NCBI RefSeq assembly: GCF_003515775.1
Contig: NZ_QWEI01000001.1
Location: 414,106-478,105 of the forward strand
Length of the DNA: 64,000 nucleotides
Source: Ureibacillus yapensis
GTDB taxonomy: Bacteria > Bacillota > Bacilli > Bacillales_A > Planococcaceae
Direction: 5' to 3'
A program made the position numbers and the translations under genes. Each line of letters opens with the position of its first letter. Position 1 is the stretch's first letter. Below the pieces are notes generated by a model. The model saw nothing but the letters and a program-made list of their open reading frames with translations, ran no database searches and was not told the origin of the DNA. Shown piece by piece: positions 27,881 to 35,564 of the stretch.

Positions 27881-28759
27881 TTACTGTTCTGCCAATGCTT
27901 CTTTTTCTAATTCTTCGTCCACGCTATCGAAGGTGATTGTGCCGAAGTGTTGGTTGCGAATATCCCGTACCACAATGAGTGCGACTTGGTCATAATCGAT
28001 TTCCCCACCCGGTCCAAACACTTTTCTTCGCTTACCAATATGGTCAAATGTGTTTACCAATTCTTCATCAACCGACGTAATTCCGTAACGCTCCTCCAGC
28101 CGGTTCGGATAGTGGATGGAAAGAAACTTCAGTCCATAGACAGCCAAGTCTTCCATATTGATTATTGTATCTTTAATGGCACCTGTTAACGCCAGCTTTA
28201 ACCCTACTTCCTGGTCTTCGAATTTTGGCCATAAAATCCCGGGTGTGTCCAAAAGTTCAATGTCTTTTCCCACTTTAATCCATTGCTGTGCCTTTGTGAT
28301 TCCAGGCATGTTACCGGTTTTTGCAATATTTTTTTTGGCCAGGCGGTTAATCAAAGTTGATTTTCCTACGTTCGGAATTCCAATGATCATGGCACGGATT
28401 GCCCGTGGTTTCATTCCTCTTGATTTCATGCGTTCCCATTTTTCTTTCAGGATTTCCTGTGCGGCTTTTGTCACCTTTTGCAGCCCTTTGCCTTCCAATG
28501 AATTGATGGCAACGGCCATGTGTCCGCGCTGGGCAAAATACTCGATCCATTTTCGGGTTTCCGAATCATCCGCCATATCCGCTTTATTTAAAATGAGAAG
28601 ACGCGGTTTTTGATTGATTACTTGGTCCATCATCGGATTTCTTGACGACATTGGCAATCGTGCATCAATTAATTCAAAAACAATATCCACAAGTTTCAGT
28701 TTTTCTTGTACTTCCCGCCTAGCTTTCGCCATATGGCCGGGAAACCATTGGATTGTCAT
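27881..28759 (-). CDS. rbgA: Ribosome biogenesis GTPase A (RbgA/YlqF)
   Basis: 292-residue circularly permuted GTPase needed for late assembly of the 50S subunit. [16 protein letters not shown] is the family start. G4 is LNKADMAD, G1 is [14 protein letters not shown], and G3 is [10 protein letters not shown], in the permuted order G4-G1-G3. The C-terminal RNA-binding domain is complete. The ATG follows AAGGAGGAATACAAC; a 14-codon upstream extension was rejected. A truncated stem-loop element lies directly in its leader. It is followed by its own terminator, so it is not co-transcribed with rnhB here. Confidence 0.97.
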   Translation of the reverse strand: MTIQWFPGHMAKARREVQEKLKLVDIVFELIDARLPMSSRNPMMDQVINQKPRLLILNKADMADDSETRKWIEYFAQRGHMAVAINSLEGKGLQKVTKAAQEILKEKWERMKSRGMKPRAIRAMIIGIPNVGKSTLINRLAKKNIAKTGNMPGITKAQQWIKVGKDIELLDTPGILWPKFEDQEVGLKLALTGAIKDTIINMEDLAVYGLKFLSIHYPNRLEERYGITSVDEELVNTFDHIGKRRKVFGPGGEIDYDQVALIVVRDIRNQHFGTITFDSVDEELEKEALAEQ

Positions 28760-28782
28760 GTTGTATTCCTCCTTTTGTATTG

Positions 28783-28810
28783 GAAAGCGCAAGCGCCCCA
28801 TTTAGCCCCG
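28783..28810 (-). repeat. Truncated dispersed element in the rbgA leader
   Basis: Read on the minus strand, GGGGCTAAATGGGGCGCTTG followed by CGCTTTCC nearly matches the right end of the element at 37087-37115. The left end is absent. It lies 11 nt upstream of the rbgA Shine-Dalgarno, so it should be transcribed as leader RNA. Confidence 0.6.
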
Positions 28811-28820
28811 CTTATTTGTC

Positions 28821-28857
28821 AAAAAGAAAAGGAGATTACAAAGAACCTCCTTTTCAT
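28821..28857 (-). terminator. Intrinsic terminator after lepB
   Basis: Minus-strand stem GAAAAGGAG / CTCCTTTTC (28847-28855 with 28826-28834) with a 12-nt loop, followed by TTTTT. It starts 8 nt past the lepB stop. Confidence 0.75.
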
Positions 28858-28864
28858 GAAAAGT

Positions 28865-29428
28865 TTATTCTACAATCTGCATTTCACTTAGCGGCCAAAA
28901 TACAATACTCGTATTGCCGATAATTTCTTTTTCGTTTACAACGCCAATATGGCGACTATCTTTACTGTAGCGTCGATTATCTCCCATTACGAACACATAG
29001 CCTTCAGGTATTTCTTCCAAAGTAGGCTCGACATCTTGCAATGTGAAGTCTTGTGTTAGTGTTCCCTCAGTAATTTGGGATTTATACTCATCTAAATATG
29101 GTTCTTCGTATGCTTTACCGTTAATGTAAAGTTGATCATCTTTATATTCGATGGTGTCCCCTGGAAGACCGATGACACGTTTAATGTAATCCTTTCCTTC
29201 CGGTGCATGGAAAACAACAATATCAAATCGATCAGGCTCACCTATTTTATAGCCAATTTTATTGACAATCATTCGATCTCCGTCTTCCAATGTTGGCATC
29301 ATGGAATCACCATCCACCACAATCGGTGTAAATAAAAAATAACGAATAATGACTGCGATTGCAAACGCGATAACTAATGCTTTGATCCATTCCCAAAGCT
29401 CATTCTTTTCTTTTTTTGTATTCTCCAC
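28865..29428 (-). CDS. lepB: Signal peptidase I
   Basis: 187-residue membrane-anchored serine protease that removes Sec signal peptides. One N-terminal transmembrane segment (about 15-35, ALVIAFAIAVIIRYFLF) is followed by box B with the catalytic serine in GDSMMPTL, then the catalytic lysine in DYIKRVIGLPGD and the GDNRRYSKDSR box. The best start is a GTG at 29428, with GGGGGAT at good spacing; an ATG nine codons upstream lacks a Shine-Dalgarno. This gene is not at the equivalent position in B. subtilis 168, but a copy next to rplS/rbgA fits some other Bacillales. It may have a promoter in 29429-29526. Confidence 0.94.
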   Translation of the reverse strand: MENTKKEKNELWEWIKALVIAFAIAVIIRYFLFTPIVVDGDSMMPTLEDGDRMIVNKIGYKIGEPDRFDIVVFHAPEGKDYIKRVIGLPGDTIEYKDDQLYINGKAYEEPYLDEYKSQITEGTLTQDFTLQDVEPTLEEIPEGYVFVMGDNRRYSKDSRHIGVVNEKEIIGNTSIVFWPLSEMQIVE

Positions 29429-29526
29429 GAAGATAATCCCCCAATCTAACATCATTGTAGTTGAAATGGTTTATGTATGACAAGTTCAGAAACTCAATTT
29501 ATGCGAATTTAAAACGCTTATCTATT

Positions 29527-29560
29527 GAAAAAGAAAAGGAGCTTGTAAACAAGCCCCCTC
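29527..29560 (-). terminator. Intrinsic terminator after rplS
   Basis: Minus-strand stem GGGGCTTG / CAAGCTCC (29550-29557 with 29538-29545) around TTTA, followed by TTTTCTTTTT. It closes the rimM-trmD-rplS unit. Confidence 0.8.
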
Positions 29561-29571
29561 TCATAACGTTA

Positions 29572-29916
29572 TTAGCGAATTTCTTTAATACGAGCTGCTT
29601 TACCACGTAGGTTACGTAGGTAGTAAAGTTTAGCACGACGTACTTTACCGCGACGGACAACTTCTAATTGCGCGATTTTTGGAGTGTGTACAGGGAATGT
29701 ACGTTCCACACCAACACCGTAAGAAATTTTGCGAACTGTGAAAGTTTCGCTGATTCCGCCACCACGACGTTTAATTACAACACCTTCGAAAAGTTGGACA
29801 CGCTCACGAGTACCCTCTACGATTTTCACGTGCACGCGAACAGTGTCACCTGGACGGAAAGTTGGTAGATCAGAACGAAGTTGACCTTTTGTAATTTCTG
29901 CGATAATGTTTGACAT
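29572..29916 (-). CDS. rplS: 50S ribosomal protein L19
   Basis: 114-residue ribosomal protein at the 30S-50S interface. Visible family features are the N-terminus [19 protein letters not shown], split for description, then the basic [16 protein letters not shown] and [15 protein letters not shown]. The ATG follows CTAAGGAGAGAAAATTT. The open frame extends upstream through the leader but that part is non-coding RNA (see L19 leader). Last gene of the rimM-trmD-rplS operon. Confidence 0.98.
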   Translation of the reverse strand: MSNIIAEITKGQLRSDLPTFRPGDTVRVHVKIVEGTRERVQLFEGVVIKRRGGGISETFTVRKISYGVGVERTFPVHTPKIAQLEVVRRGKVRRAKLYYLRNLRGKAARIKEIR

Positions 29917-29924
29917 AAATTTTC

Positions 29925-30000
29925 TCTCCTTAGACAGATGCTCTTGCAGTCCTCTGTTCGGCCACAGCGGAACACCGTAATTCAGTACTTCCATAGAAGC
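29925..30000 (-). ncRNA. L19 ribosomal leader (autoregulatory 5' UTR)
   Basis: Between trmD and rplS the minus strand reads AGTACTGAATTACGGTGTTC, then CGCTGTGGCCGAACAGAGGA and CTGCAAGAGCATCTG before the Shine-Dalgarno. This unusually conserved-looking stretch recalls the L19 leader RNA described in Bacillales upstream of rplS. By that model free L19 binds it and lowers its own synthesis. The identification is from memory of the motif and its position. A covariance-model search would settle it. Confidence 0.65.
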
Positions 30001-30074
30001 ACAAAATGAATAATACCACAAATGCAGTGTTGTTTGCAAGAATTATAAGAAATAAACTATAAAGAACTGAAAAT

Positions 30075-30800
30075 TTATTTTTCCTTTAAGCTTTCAATAA
30101 AAGCTTGCTGTTCTTTTGTAAGCTCCATCTCTTCCAAAAGATCCGGCCGTCTTTCAAATGTTCGTTTGAGGGACTCTTGATCACGCCATTTATCAATGTT
30201 CGCATGATTTCCGGATAATAAAACATCAGGCACTTTCATCCCTCTAAAATCAGCTGGGCGCGTAAAATGCGGATGTTCCAATAGCCCAGTAGAAAAGGAA
30301 TCATGAATATGCGAATCTTGCTGTCCCAATACGCCCGGCAATAACCGAACTACTGCATCAATGACCGTCATGGCAGGCAATTCCCCGCCTGTTAACACAA
30401 AGTCGCCAATCGATATTTCATCTGTTACAAGATGCGTGCGGATCCGTTCGTCATAGCCTTCATAATGGCCGCATAAAAATACCAATTCCTCTTCCTTCGC
30501 TAACTCTTCTGCTTTCTTTTGGGTAAAACGCTCCCCTTGTGGGCACATGAGGATGATTCTTGGATTTCGGCCTTCCGTAATCGTTTCTACTGCTTGAAAC
30601 ATTGGTTCCGGCTTGAGCACCATTCCAGCTCCCCCACCATATGGGTAATCGTCCACTTGTTTGTGCTTGTTGGTGCTAAAATCGCGAATATCCGATACAG
30701 CAAGCGAAACGGCTTCTTTTTCTTGCGCTTTTTTCAAAATGGAGGAGCCAAAAACTCCTGTAAACATTTCCGGAAATAGACTTAATACATGAATCTTCAT
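30075..30800 (-). CDS. trmD: tRNA (guanine37-N1)-methyltransferase TrmD
   Basis: 241-residue SPOUT-class enzyme that methylates G37 next to the anticodon and prevents +1 frameshifting. The knot region has [28 protein letters not shown] and [15 protein letters not shown]. The C-terminal domain has the conserved [10 protein letters not shown] and [16 protein letters not shown]. It shares one nucleotide with the rimM stop. Order rimM-trmD-rplS is nearly universal in bacteria. Confidence 0.98.
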   Translation of the reverse strand: MKIHVLSLFPEMFTGVFGSSILKKAQEKEAVSLAVSDIRDFSTNKHKQVDDYPYGGGAGMVLKPEPMFQAVETITEGRNPRIILMCPQGERFTQKKAEELAKEEELVFLCGHYEGYDERIRTHLVTDEISIGDFVLTGGELPAMTVIDAVVRLLPGVLGQQDSHIHDSFSTGLLEHPHFTRPADFRGMKVPDVLLSGNHANIDKWRDQESLKRTFERRPDLLEEMELTKEQQAFIESLKEK

Positions 30801-31318
30801 TATAATAAACCTTCCATTACATGAATGATAATTTTCTTTTCTTCTACATCGATTTCTTTTACAACATCCTCAATATAAGGAATATAGTGTTTTTTCCCGT
30901 TTGGTGCCTTGATTTCCCATACATCGTTTGCACCGGTTTCCAAAATGTCGGAGACTTTTCCGATTTCTTCTCCCTCTTCCGAAAAGACGTCACACCCGAT
31001 AATTTCAAAATAGTAATATTCGTTCTCTTCCAAATCATCTTCTTCCAATTGGTCTTTTGTAATTTTTAAAAGACCTTCCTTGAAAGGTTCGACTAAATTG
31101 ATGTTATTGTAGCCTTCAAATGTTAATAAAATGAAATTTTTATGTTTACGGACGCTTTCAATTTTGACCCACGTCGGTTTTTTATCTTCTTTTTTAAAAA
31201 CAGCCATTTTATTGCCCGGTGCAAAACGAATCTCTTCAAAATCTGTTGAAGAGAGCACGCGGACTTCCCCACGAATTCCGTGAGTGTTTACGATTCTTCC
31301 TACATTAAACCATTCCAT
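30800..31318 (-). CDS. rimM: 16S rRNA processing factor RimM
   Basis: 172-residue factor that helps assemble the head of the 30S subunit, near S19. The N-terminal RimM domain has [20 protein letters not shown]. The C-terminal PRC-barrel spans about 98-172, with [18 protein letters not shown] and the conserved [18 protein letters not shown]. The ATG follows AGGTGGAATGCTA. A terminator lies between it and khpA, so it should have its own promoter in 31319-31385. Confidence 0.96.
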   Translation of the reverse strand: MEWFNVGRIVNTHGIRGEVRVLSSTDFEEIRFAPGNKMAVFKKEDKKPTWVKIESVRKHKNFILLTFEGYNNINLVEPFKEGLLKITKDQLEEDDLEENEYYYFEIIGCDVFSEEGEEIGKVSDILETGANDVWEIKAPNGKKHYIPYIEDVVKEIDVEEKKIIIHVMEGLL

Positions 31319-31385
31319 TTAGCATTCCACCTAACTCTCGATATACAATAGTTCTATTATGTACAATCATACTAAAAAGATAAAT

Positions 31386-31424
31386 AAAAAAGAAGGGATT
31401 GCCTTTTCAGGTCCCTTCTTTTTA
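31386..31424 (-). terminator. Intrinsic terminator between khpA and rimM
   Basis: AAAAAGAAGGGA / TCCCTTCTTTTT (31387-31398 with 31412-31423) around a 13-nt loop, with T-runs on both sides, so it is potentially bidirectional. It lies about 30 nt past the khpA stop and ends the ffh-rpsP-khpA transcript. Confidence 0.85.
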
Positions 31425-31452
31425 ATAGCTTTGAACGAACGTTCTCCGCTGC

Positions 31453-31686
31453 TCAGTCTAATATATCGACATATGTCTTTTTCTTGTGGTGACTGCCAGC
31501 AGCTGAATAAACAATTGTACGAATTGCCTTTGCAACTCGGCCTTGCTTGCCTATGACTTTTCCTCGATCTTGTGGATGAACAAAAAGTTTATAAACAATG
31601 CGATTTGAAGTCTCATCCGCTTCTACGCGAACTTCTTCCGGATAATCGACCAGCGGTTTTACGATTGTTTCAATCAGCTTCTGCAT
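31453..31686 (-). CDS. khpA: KH-domain RNA-binding protein KhpA (YlqC)
   Basis: 77-residue single KH-domain protein. The GxxG loop appears as VIGKQGRVAKAIRT (about residues 46-59). N-terminus MQKLIETIVKPLVDYPEEV is typical. KhpA pairs with KhpB/Jag and binds many RNAs; its role in Bacillales is linked to cell-wall and size control by homology. It lies 18 nt after rpsP. The ylqD gene that follows in B. subtilis is absent here and a terminator takes its place. Confidence 0.95.
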   Translation of the reverse strand: MQKLIETIVKPLVDYPEEVRVEADETSNRIVYKLFVHPQDRGKVIGKQGRVAKAIRTIVYSAAGSHHKKKTYVDILD

Positions 31687-31704
31687 TACACGTCACCTCG
31701 AGAA

Positions 31705-31977
31705 TTATTTACTGAATTTTAAGTTGTGGAATTTTTCCATAATTCCTTGTTCTGAGAACAGGTTACGTACAGTATCAGATGGTTTAGCGCCATCAGACAA
31801 CCATTTAAGAGCTTTCTCTTCGTCAATGTTTACTGTAGCTGGTGTAGTTAGTGGGTTGTAAGTACCAACTGTTTCGATTTGACGTCCATCACGTGGAGAA
31901 CGAGAATCAGCAACTACGATACGATAGAAAGGAGATTTTTTAGCTCCCATACGTTTTAAACGAATTTTAACTGCCAT
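31705..31977 (-). CDS. rpsP: 30S ribosomal protein S16
   Basis: 90-residue ribosomal protein. [19 protein letters not shown] is the universal S16 start, and [18 protein letters not shown] with YNPLTTP follows. Length matches B. subtilis S16. The Shine-Dalgarno GGAGGTGCAATAAAAA precedes the ATG. It lies between ffh and khpA as usual. Confidence 0.99.
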   Translation of the reverse strand: MAVKIRLKRMGAKKSPFYRIVVADSRSPRDGRQIETVGTYNPLTTPATVNIDEEKALKWLSDGAKPSDTVRNLFSEQGIMEKFHNLKFSK

Positions 31978-32084
31978 TTTTTATTGCACCTCCGAATAAG
32001 TTTCACACAAGATAGTATATTATCAATGTTTGAATGGTTTGTAAAGTGTTTTTTCTTAACACCTATTATTTTAACAGAAATATT

Positions 32085-33443
32085 TTATTTAAACAATGAG
32101 TCAAGACCTGGCATTTTCATTTTTTTCTTTCCTTTACCTTGGGCCATCCCCGTCATTTGTTTCATCATTTTTTTCATATCTTCAAATTGCTTCAGCAATC
32201 GGTTTACTTCCTGGACAGATGTTCCCGACCCTTGCGCAATTCGCTTTTTGCGGCTTGCATTCATGATTTCCGGATGTGTTTTTTCGGCCGGCGTCATCGA
32301 GTAGATGATTGCTTCTACGCGGCCCATTTGTTTTTCATCCACTTTCACATTGTCAAGGCCTTTAATTTTGTTGGCACCCGGCAACATTTTCAGCATTTCA
32401 TCAAGCGGGCCCATTTTCTTCACTGCTTGAAGCTGCTCCACAAAGTCGTCGAATGTAAAGCTTTGAGTCATGAACTTTTCTTCCAGCTCTTTTGCTTTTT
32501 CCATATCGACATTTGCTTGCGCTTTTTCAATTAATGAAAGAACGTCTCCCATCCCTAAAATACGCGATGCCATACGCTCTGGATGGAATGCCTCAAGAGC
32601 ATCCATTTTTTCGCCCATACCGACAAATTTGATCGGCTTTTCAGTAACCGCACGGATTGATAATGCCGCACCACCGCGTGTATCGCCATCCAATTTTGTT
32701 AACACCACGCCGGTAATGCCGATTGTTTCATTGAAGCTTTGCGCTACATTGACGGCATCTTGACCTGTCATTGCATCCACGACCAAAAATACTTCATCCG
32801 GCTCTTTTAGCGCCTTGATATTTTTCAGTTCATCCATGAGCGCTTCATCGATATGCAAACGACCAGCCGTATCAATAATGACTACGTCATGATGCTCTTC
32901 TTTTGCATGCTCAATCGCTTGCCGCGCGATTTCTACAGGCGACACATCGTTTCCAAGCGCGAAGACCGGGATGGAAAGCTGCTTCCCAAGCGTCTGAAGC
33001 TGTTGAATGGCTGCTGGACGATAGACATCCGCCGCTACAAGCAAGGGCTTGCGATTATGTTTTTTTCGCAATACATTCGCCAGTTTACCGGTAGTTGTCG
33101 TTTTACCGGCACCTTGCAAGCCGACCATCATAATGACTGTAGGCGGCTTTGTGTTAAATTTAATAGGGCTTTGTTCGCCGCCCATTAACGTTGTTAACTC
33201 ATCTTGAACGATTTTGATGACTTGTTGGCCAGGCGTCAAGCTTTTCATTACTTCCGTTCCAACCGCTCGTTCACTTACTTTTTTGACAAACTCTTTAACA
33301 ACCTTTAAGTTAACGTCCGCTTCGATTAATGCAAGGCGAACTTCCCGCATCATCGCTTTTACGTCTTGTTCGGTAACTAAACCTTTACCTTTTATCTTTT
33401 GGATTGTTCCTTGGAGTCGTTCTGCTAACCCTTCAAATGCCAT
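32085..33443 (-). CDS. ffh: Signal recognition particle protein Ffh
   Basis: 452-residue SRP54 GTPase that binds SRP RNA and nascent signal sequences and delivers ribosomes to FtsY. N-domain about 1-85. Walker A GLQGAGKT is at residues 108-115. DTAGRLHIDEALM and TKLDGDTRGGAALS are G3 and G4. The C-terminal M domain is methionine-rich, with GSGTSVQEVNRLLKQF and MKKMMKQMTGMAQGKGKKKM. AGGAGGCTAAAC precedes the start. It follows ylxM by 10 nt. Confidence 0.98.
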   Translation of the reverse strand: MAFEGLAERLQGTIQKIKGKGLVTEQDVKAMMREVRLALIEADVNLKVVKEFVKKVSERAVGTEVMKSLTPGQQVIKIVQDELTTLMGGEQSPIKFNTKPPTVIMMVGLQGAGKTTTTGKLANVLRKKHNRKPLLVAADVYRPAAIQQLQTLGKQLSIPVFALGNDVSPVEIARQAIEHAKEEHHDVVIIDTAGRLHIDEALMDELKNIKALKEPDEVFLVVDAMTGQDAVNVAQSFNETIGITGVVLTKLDGDTRGGAALSIRAVTEKPIKFVGMGEKMDALEAFHPERMASRILGMGDVLSLIEKAQANVDMEKAKELEEKFMTQSFTFDDFVEQLQAVKKMGPLDEMLKMLPGANKIKGLDNVKVDEKQMGRVEAIIYSMTPAEKTHPEIMNASRKKRIAQGSGTSVQEVNRLLKQFEDMKKMMKQMTGMAQGKGKKKMKMPGLDSLFK

Positions 33444-33453
33444 GTTTAGCCTC

Positions 33454-33789
33454 CTAATCCGTTTCCTTTAATTGTTCAAGTAATGCAAGGCGCTCCTCGA
33501 TTGTAGAAGTTCCATCCTTTACTGCATCTGCTAATTGTTCAAGGATTTTTTTTCGTGCGCCAAATTTTTCGAATAAGCGTAATTTATCTTCATATTCCTC
33601 AAGCATCGCCTCTGTACGCCGAATGTTATCGTATACAGCTTGACGTGAAACTTTGTAACTTTCGGCAATTTCTCCTAGAGAAAGGTCATCCAGATAATAA
33701 AGTTCCATATAACTTCTTTGTTTGTCCGTTAATAATGCTTGATAAAAATCGAAGAGAAAGTTCATGCGTGTTGTTTTTTCAATTAGCAT
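33454..33789 (-). CDS. ylxM: YlxM family helix-turn-helix SRP-associated protein
   Basis: 111-residue sigma-70 region 4-like helix-turn-helix protein encoded just before ffh in most Firmicutes. The HTH is [20 protein letters not shown] (about residues 35-54), with an acidic [17 protein letters not shown] coiled tail. In streptococci YlxM modulates SRP activity; in Bacillus the role is uncertain. Start chosen at the ATG with GGAGAGATACTTA. B. subtilis YlxM has about the same length. Confidence 0.94.
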   Translation of the reverse strand: MLIEKTTRMNFLFDFYQALLTDKQRSYMELYYLDDLSLGEIAESYKVSRQAVYDNIRRTEAMLEEYEDKLRLFEKFGARKKILEQLADAVKDGTSTIEERLALLEQLKETD

Positions 33790-33834
33790 TAAGTATCTCT
33801 CCAATCATAATTCGTCTACTGTATCATAACTATT

Positions 33835-35070
33835 TTAAGTACCACTGTCAAGGGAATTTCCTTGTCCACTTTCCCCTAATATGGCTTCATTAAGCTGTTT
33901 TTGCCGGCTAGCTTTTCGGCCATGCAGCACAAAGTAAACGGCGATTGCAAAAATAAACCAACCGACCGTGATGCTGTACATTGAACGATAGCTCATAGTG
34001 CCCAATAGTATCCCGAATAAATATGGTCCAATCCCAATGGCCAAGTCCAGTAAAATGAAAAAGGTGGAAGTAGCCGTTGCTTTCCGATTTTGCATGGCTT
34101 CTTTAATGGCAATGGCCAGATAATTGGATTGTACCGTACCAAATCCAATCCCGATCAAAGCGCTGGCCACCAATATCATCCATCCGCTTGTTGCCTTGCT
34201 TAAAACGAAAAAACCGATGACTATTAAAATCAACATCGGATACGTCAACATATTTTCTCCGAGACGATCAAATAAACGTCCCGTAAATGGCCGTGTAACA
34301 ATCAATGCCCCTGCATATACGACAAAGAAATAGGTAGCAACTTCCCCAAAACCAATTTCTTCCGTATAAGGAGCTAAATAAGTTAATAAGCTTGAATATC
34401 CGATTCCCAATACGAACATGCAAATAGCTATCGGCAGCGCTCTTTTTTCAAACATATCACTTAGGGAAAATGTAAATTTCACTTTCTCCTGAAGCTTTTG
34501 GTCTGCTGTCGCCGGCAGGTTGATGAAGACACCAAATATATTGCAAAAAGCCGCAATCGCCAAAATCCATATCAAATTTTCAAACGTGGTTACACGCAGC
34601 ATAACCAAACCGATAAAAGGACCGGCAGCCATGGCAATATTCATGGCAGTTGCATAATAGCCCGTTCCCTCCCCGCGGCGCTCGTTTGGAATTGCTTCGG
34701 CCATGATTGCGTTTACGGCTGTCATTAAAAATCCAAAAGAAAATCCGTGAATCGCTCTAATAATCATAAACAGGGTAAATGTTGTCGCCAATTGATGTGC
34801 CAATACCGCCAAAAAGAAGAAAATGGCTGAGATGATCATTATTCTCTTGCTTCCTAGCACATCGACAATTTTCCCCGCAAAAAGCCGGGCAACAACGGCC
34901 AACAATACGTAGATTCCTACAGCCAAGCCCGCCTCACTTTGGCTTCTTCCAAAATGCTCAATGACATATAAGGAGACTGTAGCAAGTAAACTATAAAACA
35001 CGATGTGGGTAAAAAAATTCATGCCACATACAATAATAAAATTTTTGGTCCAAAGATTTGGACGTTTCAT
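33835..35070 (-). CDS. Major facilitator superfamily transporter
   Basis: 411-residue membrane protein with about 12 predicted transmembrane segments in two halves. Motif A appears twice: GKIVDVLGSKRIMI (about 66-79) and the weaker GRLFDRLGENML. The motif C-like region is AGPFIGLVM, at the end of TM5, typical of DHA1 drug:H+ antiporters. The substrate cannot be told from sequence. It is inserted between ftsY and ylxM, where the B. subtilis order has ylqB, so it looks like a lineage-specific gain. GGAAGGGAAAAAG precedes the ATG. A TATAAT at about 35110-35115 could serve as its -10. Confidence 0.85.
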   Translation of the reverse strand: MKRPNLWTKNFIIVCGMNFFTHIVFYSLLATVSLYVIEHFGRSQSEAGLAVGIYVLLAVVARLFAGKIVDVLGSKRIMIISAIFFFLAVLAHQLATTFTLFMIIRAIHGFSFGFLMTAVNAIMAEAIPNERRGEGTGYYATAMNIAMAAGPFIGLVMLRVTTFENLIWILAIAAFCNIFGVFINLPATADQKLQEKVKFTFSLSDMFEKRALPIAICMFVLGIGYSSLLTYLAPYTEEIGFGEVATYFFVVYAGALIVTRPFTGRLFDRLGENMLTYPMLILIVIGFFVLSKATSGWMILVASALIGIGFGTVQSNYLAIAIKEAMQNRKATATSTFFILLDLAIGIGPYLFGILLGTMSYRSMYSITVGWFIFAIAVYFVLHGRKASRQKQLNEAILGESGQGNSLDSGT

Positions 35071-35339
35071 CTTTTTCCCTTCCTTCTTGCTCTTGTAAAG
35101 ACTATAGCTAATTATACTAAACTTCGAGTCTCTAATTATATTTATCCATTAAATTAGGTAAAAAGAGGTGTTGGAGTTTTAGCGATGATGTAGATTGTTG
35201 TGCAAAATCTAAGAGAAGTTGCCCAAGTTTAACGATCTGAATGGTGTGATTGGAGGCTTTCTTTTTATTTTTTTAGAAATAGTTATACCGACAAAAAATG
35301 ATTAAACTACTGTTAATTTCCGCTGATGCCAAAGACGGG

Positions 35340-35490
35340 GTTAGAAGTGGTTTTCTCTTGTTGCTACGACGCCTCTTTAGATAACTTCTAATCGAGCACT
35401 TTCTCTTGCGTTAGCATCAACCCCCTCTTTAAATCCCTTCTCGTTCTAATCGGCTGTTTTTCCTGCAGCATCTCCCAACGGTGTTTAACC
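35340..35490 (+). repeat. 52-bp period degenerate tandem repeat, array B
   Basis: TTTAGA-like unit starts fall at 35340 (short unit, 36 bp), 35376 (52 bp), 35428 (56 bp) and 35484. Unit 35376-35427 has TTTAGA-N4-TTCTAATCGAG, then TTAGC and CCCCCTC. That is the layout of the units at 52.5 kb, including TTCTAATCGAG in the same place. The short unit looks like a 52-bp unit with a 16-bp internal loss. Confidence 0.7.
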
Positions 35491-35514
35491 GTAAAAGCCA
35501 CTTGCTGTTTCCAA

Positions 35515-35563
35515 TAAAAAAACTATTCCGCGCAGGATGCTTCCCTTGCAGAAATAGTTTTTC
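35515..35563 (-). terminator. Intrinsic terminator after ftsY
   Basis: Minus-strand AAAAACTATTT / AATAGTTTTTTT (35552-35562 with 35516-35527) closing a 24-nt loop that can pair further (CTGCA...), with a T-run. It begins 2 nt past the ftsY stop. Confidence 0.75.
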
Positions 35564-35564
35564 G

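Larger units (their letters stand above)
35071..35564. other. Intergenic gap between ftsY and the MFS gene
   Basis: About 490 bp. It holds the ftsY terminator (35515-35563), a three-unit 52-bp repeat array (35340-35490), an AT-rich stretch, and the likely MFS promoter near 35105-35140. Open frames here are short, lack Shine-Dalgarno sequences and cross the repeats, so I call no gene. Confidence 0.6.
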
